Shown: positions 7,002 through 14,735, counted from the first letter of the stretch. The stretch: DNA of 15,773 bases from Bacillota bacterium (GCA_023393045.1 JAEWMV010000246.1:1-15773); one strand, 5' to 3'. A program made the numbers and translations. Notes: generated from the letters alone by a model not told the origin.

Positions 7002-8408
7002 ATGGCGGACAAGGGAAAATCAGGCGCAAAGGGCCGCGAGGGCGGCTATAAGGGCAGGGAGGGCGCGCCCGTCTCATTTAAGGACGGACAACCCGTTTAT
7101 CGCGGCGACAAGGGCGGCAGGACACAGGGCGACGCGCCCCGTTCCCGCGGCGGCGGAAAGAAGGGCGGTTATGCCCCGCGCCCCGACGACGCGAGGAGGG
7201 ATGGCGCGAAAAAGGACGGCTACGCCCCACGCAACGACGGCAAGGGGCGTTTTGACGGCGCGAAAAAGGAGGGCTATGCCCCACACAACGACGGCAAGGG
7301 ACGCTTTGACGACACGAAAAAGGACGGTTACGCCCCGCGCAACGATGGCAAGGGGCGCTTTGACGGCGCGAAAAAGGACGGTTATGCTCCCCGTTACGAC
7401 GGCGCAAAGCGGGAAAATCCGCGCTACGGCGCGAAAAAAGAGGGCTATGCCCCCCGCGGTGATAAAGGCGGCAGATACGGGCAGGACAAGCCCTATTCCC
7501 GCGACGATAAGCCGACGAACCGTAAGCCGGAAGGATACAGGCGGGACGCGCGCGGCGGCGCGAAATATGAAAAATACGATAGGAAGCCGCGCGAGGAAGA
7601 CAAGCCGCGCACAGGCGCGCCGCAGGAGCGCGACGAGGCCGTGCGCGATGAGCTGCCCTACCTCGTGATGGGGCGAAACGCCGTGAAGGAAGCGATCAAG
7701 AGCGGCAGAAGCATCGACCGCATACTCGTGCAGAAGGAGCCGGACGGGTCGCTGCGCGAGATCATCAACCTCGCGCGGGACAGGAACCTGCGCGTGGACG
7801 AGGCGGAGCGCGCGAAGCTCGACGAGCTTTGCATGCCCTTTGGCCACGGCGGCAAAACCGGCAATCATCAGGGCATCGTGGCGCAGGTGCCGGGCGTGGA
7901 GTACTGCGACCTTTCGGACATGCTCAACGCCGCCAAGGAGAAGAACGAAAAGCCTTTTATCATATTGCTCGACGGCATCGAGGACCCGCACAACCTCGGC
8001 TCCATCATAAGGAGCGCGGTCTGCGCGGGCGCGCACGGCGTTGTGATACCCAAGCGCCGCGCGGTGTCCGTGACGGCGGCGGCGAGTAAGGCGAGCGCGG
8101 GGGCCACGGAATACTGCAAGGTGGCGCGCGTGGCGAACCTTGCGGGCGCGATTGAGCGCCTCAAGGACGAGGGGCTTTGGATTGCGGGCGCGGATATGGG
8201 CGGCAAGCCCATGGGCGAGGCGCGCATGGAAGGCGCGCTGGCGCTGGTGGTCGGCGGCGAAGGTTCCGGCATTTCCCACCTTGTGAAGGAAAAATGCGAC
8301 TTCCTCGTTTCCATTCCCATGTTTGGGCCGCTCGATTCCTTGAACGCCTCCGTGGCGGCGGCCATACTGATGTTTGAAAAACGCAGGCAGGACGGGAGCG
8401 CGAAATGA
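7002..8408 (+). CDS. rlmB: RlmB-type 23S rRNA 2'-O-methyltransferase with long repetitive N-terminus
   Basis: This 468-residue protein has a SpoU/TrmH methyltransferase C-terminus. A substrate-binding domain begins at about 220 (YLVMGRNAVKEAI), and the SAM-binding trefoil knot shows motif 1 LDGIEDPHNLGSIIRSA (323-339), motif 2 LVVGGEGSGIS (415-425) and motif 3 IPMFGPLDSLNASVAAA (438-454). RlmB makes Gm2251 in 23S rRNA; the exact target here could instead be another RNA in this family. The first ~218 residues are very unusual: basic, Gly/Lys/Arg/Asp-rich and probably disordered, with near-perfect 18-residue tandem repeats. The usual RlmB has about 245-250 residues. AAGGAG precedes the ATG. The stop overlaps the sigH start by 4 nt. 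Confidence 0.9.
   Translation: MADKGKSGAKGREGGYKGREGAPVSFKDGQPVYRGDKGGRTQGDAPRSRGGGKKGGYAPRPDDARRDGAKKDGYAPRNDGKGRFDGAKKEGYAPHNDGKGRFDDTKKDGYAPRNDGKGRFDGAKKDGYAPRYDGAKRENPRYGAKKEGYAPRGDKGGRYGQDKPYSRDDKPTNRKPEGYRRDARGGAKYEKYDRKPREEDKPRTGAPQERDEAVRDELPYLVMGRNAVKEAIKSGRSIDRILVQKEPDGSLREIINLARDRNLRVDEAERAKLDELCMPFGHGGKTGNHQGIVAQVPGVEYCDLSDMLNAAKEKNEKPFIILLDGIEDPHNLGSIIRSAVCAGAHGVVIPKRRAVSVTAAASKASAGATEYCKVARVANLAGAIERLKDEGLWIAGADMGGKPMGEARMEGALALVVGGEGSGISHLVKEKCDFLVSIPMFGPLDSLNASVAAAILMFEKRRQDGSAK
7200..7415 (+). repeat. 54-bp in-frame tandem repeat in the rlmB-type gene
   Basis: There are four 54-bp units (7200, 7254, 7308 and 7362), each encoding about DGAKKDGYAPRNDGKGRF. The first three are nearly identical and the fourth diverges in its second half. 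The core GYAPR/H recurs six times between residues 56 and 152. The close DNA similarity suggests recent unit duplication, so copy number may vary between strains. Confidence 0.9.
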
Positions 8409-9016
8409 CCGAGTACGCGAAGCTCGCGGACGAGGAGCTCGTTTTGATCTCCCACGGGGGGGACGAGCTTGCGGACGAGGAGCTCATAGAGCGCTATAAA
8501 AACATGGTGCGCATGAAATCGCGGCCTTATTTCCTCATCGGCGCGGACAGGGAGGATCTCGTGCAGGAGGGGATGATCGGCCTCTATAAGGCTGTGCGGG
8601 ATTATTCGGGCGCGCACGAGATGAGCTTCCGCTCTTTTGCGGACATGTGCGTGCACAGGCAGATCATCACCGCCATCAAGCGCGCCTCGCGCAAGAAGCA
8701 TACGCCGCTCAACACCTATGTGTCTATCTATCGCAATGAGGACGAGGAGCGCGAGCGCCCCCTTATCGACACCATGCCCTCCGCGCGCACGGAAAACCCC
8801 GAGGAGCTTTTCATCTCCCACGAATCGCTCGAAGGCATGCGCGGCATGCTCGATGACATGCTTTCCCCGCTTGAAAAGCGCGTGCTCGACCTCTTTCTCG
8901 AGGGGCGCTCGTATCAGGAGATCGCGGAGGTCATCGCGCGGGGCACCAAAACGGTGGACAACGCGCTGCAGCGCATCAAAAAGAAGCTTGAAAGCTACCT
9001 TGAAAAGAACCGGTAG
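8405..9016 (+). CDS. sigH: Sporulation-type RNA polymerase sigma factor SigH
   Basis: This 203-residue sigma-70 family factor matches the length and sequence pattern of sigma-H, which directs early stationary-phase and sporulation transcription in Bacillus and Clostridia. Region 2 is clear: YKNMVRMKSRPYFLIGADRED followed by LVQEGMIGLYKAVRDY (about 31-68) and FRSFADMCVHRQIITAIKRA (75-94). Region 4 contains LSPLEKRVLDLFLEGRSYQE and a helix-turn-helix ending GTKTVDNALQRIKKKL. The start ATG overlaps the rlmB stop as ATGA. Its position after mrnC and rlmB is the conserved Bacillota arrangement. It implies a spore-forming lineage but does not prove sporulation, since non-sporulating relatives keep sigH. 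Confidence 0.92.
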   Translation: MTEYAKLADEELVLISHGGDELADEELIERYKNMVRMKSRPYFLIGADREDLVQEGMIGLYKAVRDYSGAHEMSFRSFADMCVHRQIITAIKRASRKKHTPLNTYVSIYRNEDEERERPLIDTMPSARTENPEELFISHESLEGMRGMLDDMLSPLEKRVLDLFLEGRSYQEIAEVIARGTKTVDNALQRIKKKLESYLEKNR

Positions 9017-9042
9017 GGCGATAAGCCGCCCTTTGGGGCGCG

Positions 9043-9065
9043 CGCAAAATCATTTGCGTTTTATT
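9043..9065 (+). terminator. Weak hairpin terminator after sigH
   Basis: CGCAAA (9043-9048) pairs with TTTGCG (9053-9058) across a 4-nt loop and is followed by TTTTATT. A GC-only hairpin, CGCCC/GGGCG (9027-9031 with 9036-9040), sits just before it without a T run. An alternative pairing of GCGCAA (9042-9047) with TTGCGC (9064-9069) would compete. Only three GC pairs hold the main stem, so termination may be partial. Confidence 0.45.
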
Positions 9066-9088
9066 GCGCAACAAGGGCCCCTTGCCGC

Positions 9089-9117
9089 TTGCGGAAATGC
9101 GCGGGGTGGTGTATGCT
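9089..9117 (+). promoter_or_regulatory. Possible upstream promoter of the ornithine operon
   Basis: TTGCGG (9089-9094) and TATGCT (9112-9117) are 17 bp apart, each matching consensus at 4 of 6 positions. Transcription would start near 9124, inside the palindrome at 9120-9135, which is where a repressor operator is commonly placed. The call is weak because neither box is strong. Confidence 0.3.
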
Positions 9118-9119
9118 AT

Positions 9120-9135
9120 AAAGTATCGATACTTT
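9120..9135. promoter_or_regulatory. Perfect 16-bp palindrome, candidate operator
   Basis: AAAGTATCGATACTTT is a perfect 16-bp palindrome. Its core heptamer TATCGAT recurs at 9139-9145, 15 bp further on, about one and a half helical turns. It lies between sigH and ord, overlapping a candidate transcription start. A dimeric repressor or activator controlling ornithine fermentation is a reasonable reading. I do not recognise the site as belonging to a known regulator. Confidence 0.5.
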
Positions 9136-9168
9136 GAATATCGATTATACGCACCGCAACCGCTCCCC

Positions 9169-9199
9169 TTCACGTCATCAGGCGGGGAGATGTTACAAT
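9169..9199 (+). promoter_or_regulatory. Candidate extended -10 promoter for ord
   Basis: TGT-TACAAT (9191-9199) is an extended -10 element, and TTCACG (9169-9174) is a weak -35 at a long 19-bp spacing. The start would be near 9206, giving a leader of about 47 nt that carries the GGAGGG site of ord. Confidence 0.4.
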
Positions 9200-9252
9200 G
9201 CGGGTATAAAGCATGAAACGGAAATCTAAAATAATCAAACGGAGGGAAAAAC

Positions 9253-10299
9253 ATGAAAAACATCAGGGTAGCATTATGGGGCTTCGGGGCCATGGGCGGC
9301 GGCATTGCGGAAGTGCTTTGCCGTAAAAAGGGCGTGGAAATCACCGGCGTGTGCCGCAAGAACCCCAGCTATGACGGCAAGAGCATGTACGAGGTGCTTG
9401 GCATAGACAGAGGCGAGCGCCCCGACGCGAAGATCTACAGCGACATAGAGAAGGTCGTCTACAAGGGCGCGGCGGACATCTGCGTCATCGCCACGGATTC
9501 CTTCACGAAGGATGTGTTCCCCAAGGTGAAGTACGTTGTGGAGCAGGGCATCAACGTCGTCTCCATCGCGGAGGAGATGAGCTACCCCAAGGCGCAGGCG
9601 CCCGAGCTTGCGGCCGAGATGGACAGGCTCGCAAAGGCAAACGGCGTGACGGTGCTCGGCACGGGCATCAACCCCGGCCTGATGATGGACCTTCTTGCCA
9701 TCTGCTTCTCCGGCTGCATGACGGACGTTGAAAGCGTCATGTGCAAGCGCGTCAATTCCCTCTCCCCCTTCGGCCCGCTGGTCATGAAGGAGCAGGGCAT
9801 CGGCATCACCGTCAAGGAGTTTGAGGAAGGCTGCAAGAACGGCCACCTCTCCGGCCATGTGGGCTTTGCGGAGTCCGCCGGCATGATCGCCGAGGCCATG
9901 GGCTGGGAAATAGACAAGTTCGAGCAGCAGATGAAGCCCATCGTGACCACGGTGGACCGCAAGTCCCCCTACGGCTTCGCGAAGGCGGGCGACGTGGCGG
10001 GCGTCAACATGACCGCGCAGGCCTATGTGGACGGCGTGCAGCGCATCGACCTCATCCATCCCCAGCAGATCGAGCCCGAGATGGAAGGCACCCAGACCGG
10101 CGACTACATCGTCATCAAGGGCGTGCCCAACATCAACATGGCCAACACGCCGGAAATAGACGGCGGCATCGGCACCATCGCGATGGCCGTGAACATGATT
10201 CCCCATGTCATCAACGCGAAGCCCGGCCTCAAGACCATGCTCGACCTCCCCGTGCCCCATGCCATCATGGGCGACATGCGGGACATGATCGAGAAATAA
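9253..10299 (+). CDS. ord: 2,4-diaminopentanoate dehydrogenase
   Basis: This 348-residue NAD(P)-dependent enzyme oxidatively deaminates (2R,4S)-2,4-diaminopentanoate to 2-amino-4-oxopentanoate, the step after the ornithine mutase. The N-terminal Rossmann fold shows the dinucleotide motif G-F-G-A-M-G (10-15) after a beta strand. GTGINPGLMMD in the middle is typical of this dihydrodipicolinate-reductase-like family. Length and gene order (ord-ortA-ortB-oraS-oraE) match the Clostridium sticklandii and Clostridioides difficile clusters. The start is set by GGAGGG at 9241-9246. It is the first gene of the ornithine operon. About 120 nt of strongly structured, non-coding sequence separate it from ortA, unlike the tight junctions further on. 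Confidence 0.93.
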   Translation: MKNIRVALWGFGAMGGGIAEVLCRKKGVEITGVCRKNPSYDGKSMYEVLGIDRGERPDAKIYSDIEKVVYKGAADICVIATDSFTKDVFPKVKYVVEQGINVVSIAEEMSYPKAQAPELAAEMDRLAKANGVTVLGTGINPGLMMDLLAICFSGCMTDVESVMCKRVNSLSPFGPLVMKEQGIGITVKEFEEGCKNGHLSGHVGFAESAGMIAEAMGWEIDKFEQQMKPIVTTVDRKSPYGFAKAGDVAGVNMTAQAYVDGVQRIDLIHPQQIEPEMEGTQTGDYIVIKGVPNINMANTPEIDGGIGTIAMAVNMIPHVINAKPGLKTMLDLPVPHAIMGDMRDMIEK

Positions 10300-10310
10300 C
10301 AAACAAAGAC

Positions 10311-10384
10311 GGGCGCGCCGCGCGCCCCCGCATACGGCGTATACAGCGAAATAAAGCGCTTTGTGCGGGGGCGGCCGATGGCCG
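10311..10384 (+). promoter_or_regulatory. Competing hairpins between ord and ortA
   Basis: Three inverted repeats crowd the ord-ortA gap. Stem A is GGGCGCG (10311-10317) with CGCGCCC (10321-10327), a 7-bp stem with a 3-nt loop. Stem B is CGCCCCCGCA (10323-10332) with TGCGGGGGCG (10364-10373), a perfect 10-bp stem whose loop holds the palindrome AAAGCGCTTT (10353-10362). Stem C is CGGCC (10372-10376) with GGCCG (10380-10384). A and B share 10323-10327 and B and C share 10372-10373, so they cannot all form. No T run follows, so this is not a standard terminator. It could be an mRNA processing or stability element, or an attenuator. Confidence 0.55.
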
Positions 10385-10422
10385 TCCGTCGTATTCTTAT
10401 TGAAAGGAACGGAGGGATTGTC

Positions 10423-10722
10423 ATGGCGAAAAAAGGCGATTGGGCGCTCACGCACACCATCGTACTCAAACCGGAGCAGCGCGCTCCGCAGGTGCCGGAG
10501 GATACCCATGGGGTACCGCTCGAGATGTGGGTCAAGGGCTATCTCAATGCGGATGCCCAAATCGGGGACGAAGTTGAGGTCACGACCCGCACAAAGCGCG
10601 TCGTGCGCGGCACGCTCGTGGAAATCAACCCGCGCTATAAGCATGATTACGGCGATTTTGTGCCGGAACTGCTTCAAATCGGCGACACCGTGCGGGATAT
10701 ACTCTTTGGAGGTGACAGGTAA
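10423..10722 (+). CDS. ortA: 2-amino-4-oxopentanoate thiolase, alpha (small) subunit
   Basis: This 99-residue protein is the small subunit of the thiolase that cleaves 2-amino-4-oxopentanoate with CoA to acetyl-CoA and alanine. The sequence begins AKKGDWALTHTIVLKPEQRA and continues with P-x-D/E-T-x-x-V/G-P-L-x-M-W-V-K-G, a pattern I associate with OrtA; its length fits. The start at 10423 is set by GGAGGG at 10411-10416, so the in-frame extension back to 10363 is not needed. The stop and the ortB start share one base (TAATG), implying coupled, equimolar synthesis of the two subunits. Confidence 0.9.
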   Translation: MAKKGDWALTHTIVLKPEQRAPQVPEDTHGVPLEMWVKGYLNADAQIGDEVEVTTRTKRVVRGTLVEINPRYKHDYGDFVPELLQIGDTVRDILFGGDR

Positions 10723-12119
10723 TGCGCGACAACAGCTATGAGGCGGTCATGGCCCGCAAGGGCGAAATCATGAAAACCGCGGTGGGCATGGATTACGCGC
10801 AGTTCGAGTCCGGCTCCATCGCCTTCGACTACGAGGGCATGATGCGCTCCACCGGGCTTGACCTCGAGGAGATCATGCGCATACAAAGCGGCTTTGCCAT
10901 AGGCAACACGCCGCTCATCGAGCTTAAGAACATCACAGCCCTCGCGCGCAAGCTCGCCCCCGCGGGTAAGGGCGCAAGGATATTTATCAAGGACGAGGCG
11001 GGGAATCCGTCCGGCAGCTTCAAGGCGCGCCGCGCGGCAACGAGCATCTACACCGCCAAGAAGATGGGCTACAAGGGCGCCATCGCCGCCACCTCGGGCA
11101 ACTACGGCGCGGCGGTCGCCTCCATCTGCGCGATGAGCGGGCTCCGCTGCATCGTCGTGCAGGAGTGCTACGATTCAAAGGGTCTCGGCCAGCCGGAAAT
11201 CATCGAGAAAGCAAGGAAGTGCGAGGCCTTCGGCGCGGAGGTCGTGCAGCTCACGGTGGGGCCGGAGCTCTTCTACATGTTCCTTCGCATGCTTGAGGAT
11301 ACGGGCTATTTCAACGCCTCGCTCTACACGGCCTACGGCATACTCGGCGTAGAAACGCTGGGCTATGAAATCGCCTCGCAATTCAGGGGCCGCTTCGGCT
11401 TCGATCCGGACGCGGTGGTATGCACCAACGCGGGCGGCGGCAACCTCACGGGCACGGCGCGCGGGCTTAAAAAGGCCGATTGCGACGCCAAGGTCATCGC
11501 CGCGAGCGTGAACCTTACGGGCCTTCACATGGCGAGCGACACGCAGTTCAACAAAAAATCCTTCACCACCGGCCACACGGGCTTCGGCATGCCCTTCTCC
11601 ACCTGGCCGGACAGGAGCGACGTGCCCAGGAGCGCGGCGCGTCCGCTTCGCTATATGGACCGCTACGTCACCGTCAGCCAGGGCGAAGTGTTCTACATGA
11701 CCGAAATGCTCGCCTCGCTTGAGGGTTTGGAGCGCGGCCCCGCTGGCAACACCAGCCTTGCGGCGGCATTTTGCATCGCGCAGGAGATGGACAAAGACCA
11801 GTGCATCGTCGTGCAGGAAACGGAATACACGGGCGCCGGCAAGCACATCAACCCGCAGCTCGCCTTCGCGCGCAAGAACGGCATCGACATCCGCTTCGGC
11901 GATCCCGCCGAGGAGGTGCCGGGCAAGAGCATCATACTCCCCGCCCATCCCTCCCTCATCAAGGCGCGGGATGTGGACACCGACCACATGCGCCACAGCC
12001 TTATCAGGAACGCGCTCGCCACAGTCAAGCACGCCCCCACGGATGCGGACGTCGCCTTCCTCGCCGAGGAAGTCAAGCGGGACGAGGCGTTCGTGCGCGA
12101 AGCCGTGGGCGCGAAATAA
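10722..12119 (+). CDS. ortB: 2-amino-4-oxopentanoate thiolase, beta (PLP) subunit
   Basis: This 465-residue protein is the PLP-binding subunit of the thiolase OrtAB, distantly related to threonine synthase. Family landmarks are GNTPLIEL (61-68), the PLP lysine Lys101 in NPSGSFKARRA, the cofactor loop TSGNYGA (124-130) and the phosphate-binding loop NAGGGNLTGT (236-245). It is unrelated to the usual acetyl-CoA acetyltransferase thiolases: it cleaves its amino-ketone substrate through a PLP adduct, giving alanine and acetyl-CoA. GGAGGTG precedes the start, which overlaps the end of ortA. It is followed by oraS after 17 nt. Confidence 0.93.
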   Translation: MRDNSYEAVMARKGEIMKTAVGMDYAQFESGSIAFDYEGMMRSTGLDLEEIMRIQSGFAIGNTPLIELKNITALARKLAPAGKGARIFIKDEAGNPSGSFKARRAATSIYTAKKMGYKGAIAATSGNYGAAVASICAMSGLRCIVVQECYDSKGLGQPEIIEKARKCEAFGAEVVQLTVGPELFYMFLRMLEDTGYFNASLYTAYGILGVETLGYEIASQFRGRFGFDPDAVVCTNAGGGNLTGTARGLKKADCDAKVIAASVNLTGLHMASDTQFNKKSFTTGHTGFGMPFSTWPDRSDVPRSAARPLRYMDRYVTVSQGEVFYMTEMLASLEGLERGPAGNTSLAAAFCIAQEMDKDQCIVVQETEYTGAGKHINPQLAFARKNGIDIRFGDPAEEVPGKSIILPAHPSLIKARDVDTDHMRHSLIRNALATVKHAPTDADVAFLAEEVKRDEAFVREAVGAK

Positions 12120-12136
12120 CGCCAAAGGAGTCTTTT

Positions 12137-12487
12137 ATGAAGAGAGAGGACGATTATTCCACAAGGCGCGCCCATCTGGCGAAGCTTTCGGATAAAGAGC
12201 TCGAGGAGCGCTTCTGGTCCCTTGCGGACAAGATCACCGAGCCGCTGCTCAAGATGGGTTATGAAAACACCTCGCCCGCCATAGAGCGAAGCGTGCTGCT
12301 TCGCATGGGCTTTTCCTCCATCGAGGCCAAGGAAATCGTAAACGGGTGCATGGAGCGCAACCTGCTCGCCCACGGCGCGGGCAACGTGGTGCTGCGGCTC
12401 GCGAAGAAGGCGCAGATGGACGTTCGGGAAGCGGGCCTCGCGCTGTGCGCAGGCAAGCTTTGGGACGAAGCCGCGGCGCAGTTTTAA
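12137..12487 (+). CDS. oraS: D-ornithine 4,5-aminomutase, small subunit
   Basis: This 116-residue protein is the small subunit of the B12- and PLP-dependent ornithine 4,5-aminomutase; the C. sticklandii subunit is about 120 residues. It opens KREDDYSTRRAHLAKLSDKEL, and an arginine/glutamate-rich helical pattern follows (ERFWSLADKITEPLLKMGYENTSP). It has no catalytic motif of its own; it stabilises the OraE catalytic chain in an alpha2-beta2 complex. An AAAGGAG site lies at 12124-12130. The identification rests on the N-terminal pattern, the size, and the position immediately before oraE. Confidence 0.92.
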   Translation: MKREDDYSTRRAHLAKLSDKELEERFWSLADKITEPLLKMGYENTSPAIERSVLLRMGFSSIEAKEIVNGCMERNLLAHGAGNVVLRLAKKAQMDVREAGLALCAGKLWDEAAAQF

Positions 12488-12499
12488 GGAAGGTGCAGC

Positions 12500-14716
12500 A
12501 TGAGCGAAACATACAAGCTTGACCCAAACAAGAACATCGACGTTGCCGAGGTGCTGAAGGACCTCGCGCATTACCATCCCAGAAGGCGCGGCTGGACTTG
12601 GCGCGAGAGCGCGCCGGGGATTCACATGGGGCCTTTTACCTACGAGGATTGCAGCAAGCCCTTGAAGGACAGCGTACCCCTGCCCCCGGCCCACTACTTT
12701 GACAATATCGACCCCCAGCCCGTACCGACCATCACCACGGAGATCGCCTCCGGCCGCTTTGAGGATGACATCCGCCGCATGCGCATGGCGGCGCACCACG
12801 GCGCGGATCACATCATGGTCATCCGCACCGCCGGGCAGAGCCATTTCGACGGGCTCATAGAAGGCACCCCGCAGGGCATGGGCGGCGTGCCCGTCACCAG
12901 AAAGCAGGTGCGCGCGCAAAGGAAGGCGCTCGATATGATCGAGGACGAGGTGGGCCGTCCCATCAACTACCACAGCTACGTTTCGGGCGTGGCAGGGCCG
13001 GACATCGCCGTGATGTTTGCGGAGGAGGGCGTCAACGGCGTCCACCAGGACCCGCAGTACAACGTGATCTATCGCAACATCAACATGGTGCGCTCCTTCG
13101 TGGACGCGTGCGAATCCAAGAAGCTCATCGCCTGGGCGGATCAGGCGCAGATAGACGGCGCGCACAACGCCAACGCCACCGCGCGCGACGCGTGGAAGGT
13201 CATGCCGGAGCTCATGGTGCAGCACGCCATCAACGCCATCTTCTCGGCCAAGGTGGGCGTGCCCAAGAGGAACATCTGCCTTTCTACCGTGCCGCCTTCG
13301 GCGACGCCGGGGCCCTGCATCCATATGGATCTGCCCTACGCGGTGGCGCTGCGCGATTTCTTCCATGAATACCGCATGCGCGCGCAGATGAACACCAAGT
13401 ACATTGAATCCTCCACGCGCGAGGCGACGGTGACGCACGTTTTGAACATGGTCATCTCCAAGCTCACCCGCGCGGACATACAGTCCACCATCACCCCGGA
13501 CGAGGGCCGCAACGTGCCCTGGCACATCTACAACCTCGAGGCGTGCGACACCGCCAAGCAGGCGTTGGTGGGCATGGACGGCCTCATGGAAATGGTGGAG
13601 CTCAAAAAGGACGGGTACCTGCGCGAAAAGGCGAGGGAGTTAAAGGAGCGCGCCGTACTCTTCATGGAGGAAATCGTGGAGCTGGGCGGCTATTTCGCCG
13701 CGGTCGAGGCGGGCATGTTCGTCGACTCCGGCATGTATCCCGAGCGTAACGGCGATGGCATCGCGAGGAAAATCAACGGCGGCATCGGCGTGGGCACCAT
13801 CGTCAAACGCGAAGCGGACTATTGCGCGCCCGTCACCGCGCACTACGGCTACAACAACTTTGCCCAGTACGGCGTAGGCAATCCTGCCGACCTCATCGGC
13901 GGCTGCACGCTTGAAAAGCCGGAGAAGATCATCTTCATCGACGAGCTCGACGAGGAGGACAACTGCAACGTGCGCATGGGCGAGGTGAGGGAATTTGCCC
14001 AGCCCGGCGCAAAGCTTATCCGCCCCGAAATGGAATGGCTTGCGGACGGCACGGTGATGCTCACCATGTTCTTCCCTGCGGAAAAGGGCATTGCCGAGGC
14101 GGCGGCGCTCGAGTGCGGCAGACGCATGGGCCTCACGGACGTGGAGGTCATCTCCCGCGAAATCGCGCACCGCGCCGAGGGCACGCGCATCGAGTTGAAA
14201 GGCAAGGTGCCTTTTGCCATCGAGGTCGACAAGCTCGTCATTCCCAAGGAGCCGGACGTTTTGAGCGATGAGGAGATCCGTAAGGATATCGAGCGCAAAC
14301 CCCTGAAGGTCGTCTGCGGCACTATCGGCGAGGACGAGCACAGCGTGGGCCTGCGCGAGATCATCGACATCAAGCACGGCGGCATCGAGAAGTACGGCAT
14401 CGAGGTGCATTACTTGGGCACGAGCGTGCCGCCCGAAAAGCTCGTCAACGCGGCCATCGAGATGAACGCGGACGCGATGCTCGCCTCCGTGATCATCAGC
14501 CATGACGACATCCACTATAAGAATATCGCCAAAATCAACCGCATCGCCACCGAAATGGGCGTGCGCGACAAGCTCATCTTCGTCGCGGGCGGCACGCAGG
14601 TAGCTTCCGCCCAGGCGCGCGTGAGCGGCGCGGACGAGGGCTTCGGCCGCGGTAGCCACGGCAACCATGTGGCCACCTTCCTCGTGAAGCGCCGCAGGGA
14701 ACTGGAAGGCAATTGA
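12500..14716 (+). CDS. oraE: D-ornithine 4,5-aminomutase, large B12/PLP subunit
   Basis: This 738-residue catalytic subunit moves the terminal amino group of D-ornithine to C4, giving (2R,4S)-2,4-diaminopentanoate, with adenosylcobalamin as radical source and PLP as carrier. An N-terminal TIM-barrel-type region (to about 590) is followed by a B12-binding Rossmann domain (about 600-738). The base-off B12 motif D-E-H-S-V-G gives His614 as the probable cobalt ligand. Lys625, 11 residues later, matches the spacing of the C. sticklandii His618/Lys629 pair, where Lys629 forms the PLP aldimine. GTSVPPEKLV and FVAGGTQV fit the B12 fold. AAGGAAGG precedes the start. The gene follows oraS after 12 nt. 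It looks complete and active. Confidence 0.96.
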   Translation: MSETYKLDPNKNIDVAEVLKDLAHYHPRRRGWTWRESAPGIHMGPFTYEDCSKPLKDSVPLPPAHYFDNIDPQPVPTITTEIASGRFEDDIRRMRMAAHHGADHIMVIRTAGQSHFDGLIEGTPQGMGGVPVTRKQVRAQRKALDMIEDEVGRPINYHSYVSGVAGPDIAVMFAEEGVNGVHQDPQYNVIYRNINMVRSFVDACESKKLIAWADQAQIDGAHNANATARDAWKVMPELMVQHAINAIFSAKVGVPKRNICLSTVPPSATPGPCIHMDLPYAVALRDFFHEYRMRAQMNTKYIESSTREATVTHVLNMVISKLTRADIQSTITPDEGRNVPWHIYNLEACDTAKQALVGMDGLMEMVELKKDGYLREKARELKERAVLFMEEIVELGGYFAAVEAGMFVDSGMYPERNGDGIARKINGGIGVGTIVKREADYCAPVTAHYGYNNFAQYGVGNPADLIGGCTLEKPEKIIFIDELDEEDNCNVRMGEVREFAQPGAKLIRPEMEWLADGTVMLTMFFPAEKGIAEAAALECGRRMGLTDVEVISREIAHRAEGTRIELKGKVPFAIEVDKLVIPKEPDVLSDEEIRKDIERKPLKVVCGTIGEDEHSVGLREIIDIKHGGIEKYGIEVHYLGTSVPPEKLVNAAIEMNADAMLASVIISHDDIHYKNIAKINRIATEMGVRDKLIFVAGGTQVASAQARVSGADEGFGRGSHGNHVATFLVKRRRELEGN

Positions 14717-14735
14717 CTATGTCGATTGCAACTAA

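Noticed and set aside
7200..7415. CRISPR-like array
   Set aside because: The 54-bp units are contiguous, in frame and have no spacers; they are a protein repeat.
10363..10422. In-frame 20-residue extension of OrtA
   Set aside because: It begins inside a hairpin arm without a ribosome binding site, whereas the ATG at 10423 has GGAGGG and gives the family-typical N-terminus.
9274..10677. 467-codon minus-strand open frame opposite ord and ortA
   Set aside because: It spans the structured ord-ortA gap and is antisense to two recognised enzymes; His/Asp/Val-rich shadow composition.
11693..13525. 610-codon minus-strand open frame across ortB, oraS and oraE
   Set aside because: It crosses three well-supported genes on the opposite strand and is rich in His, Arg and Ala with no motif; a GC-driven shadow.
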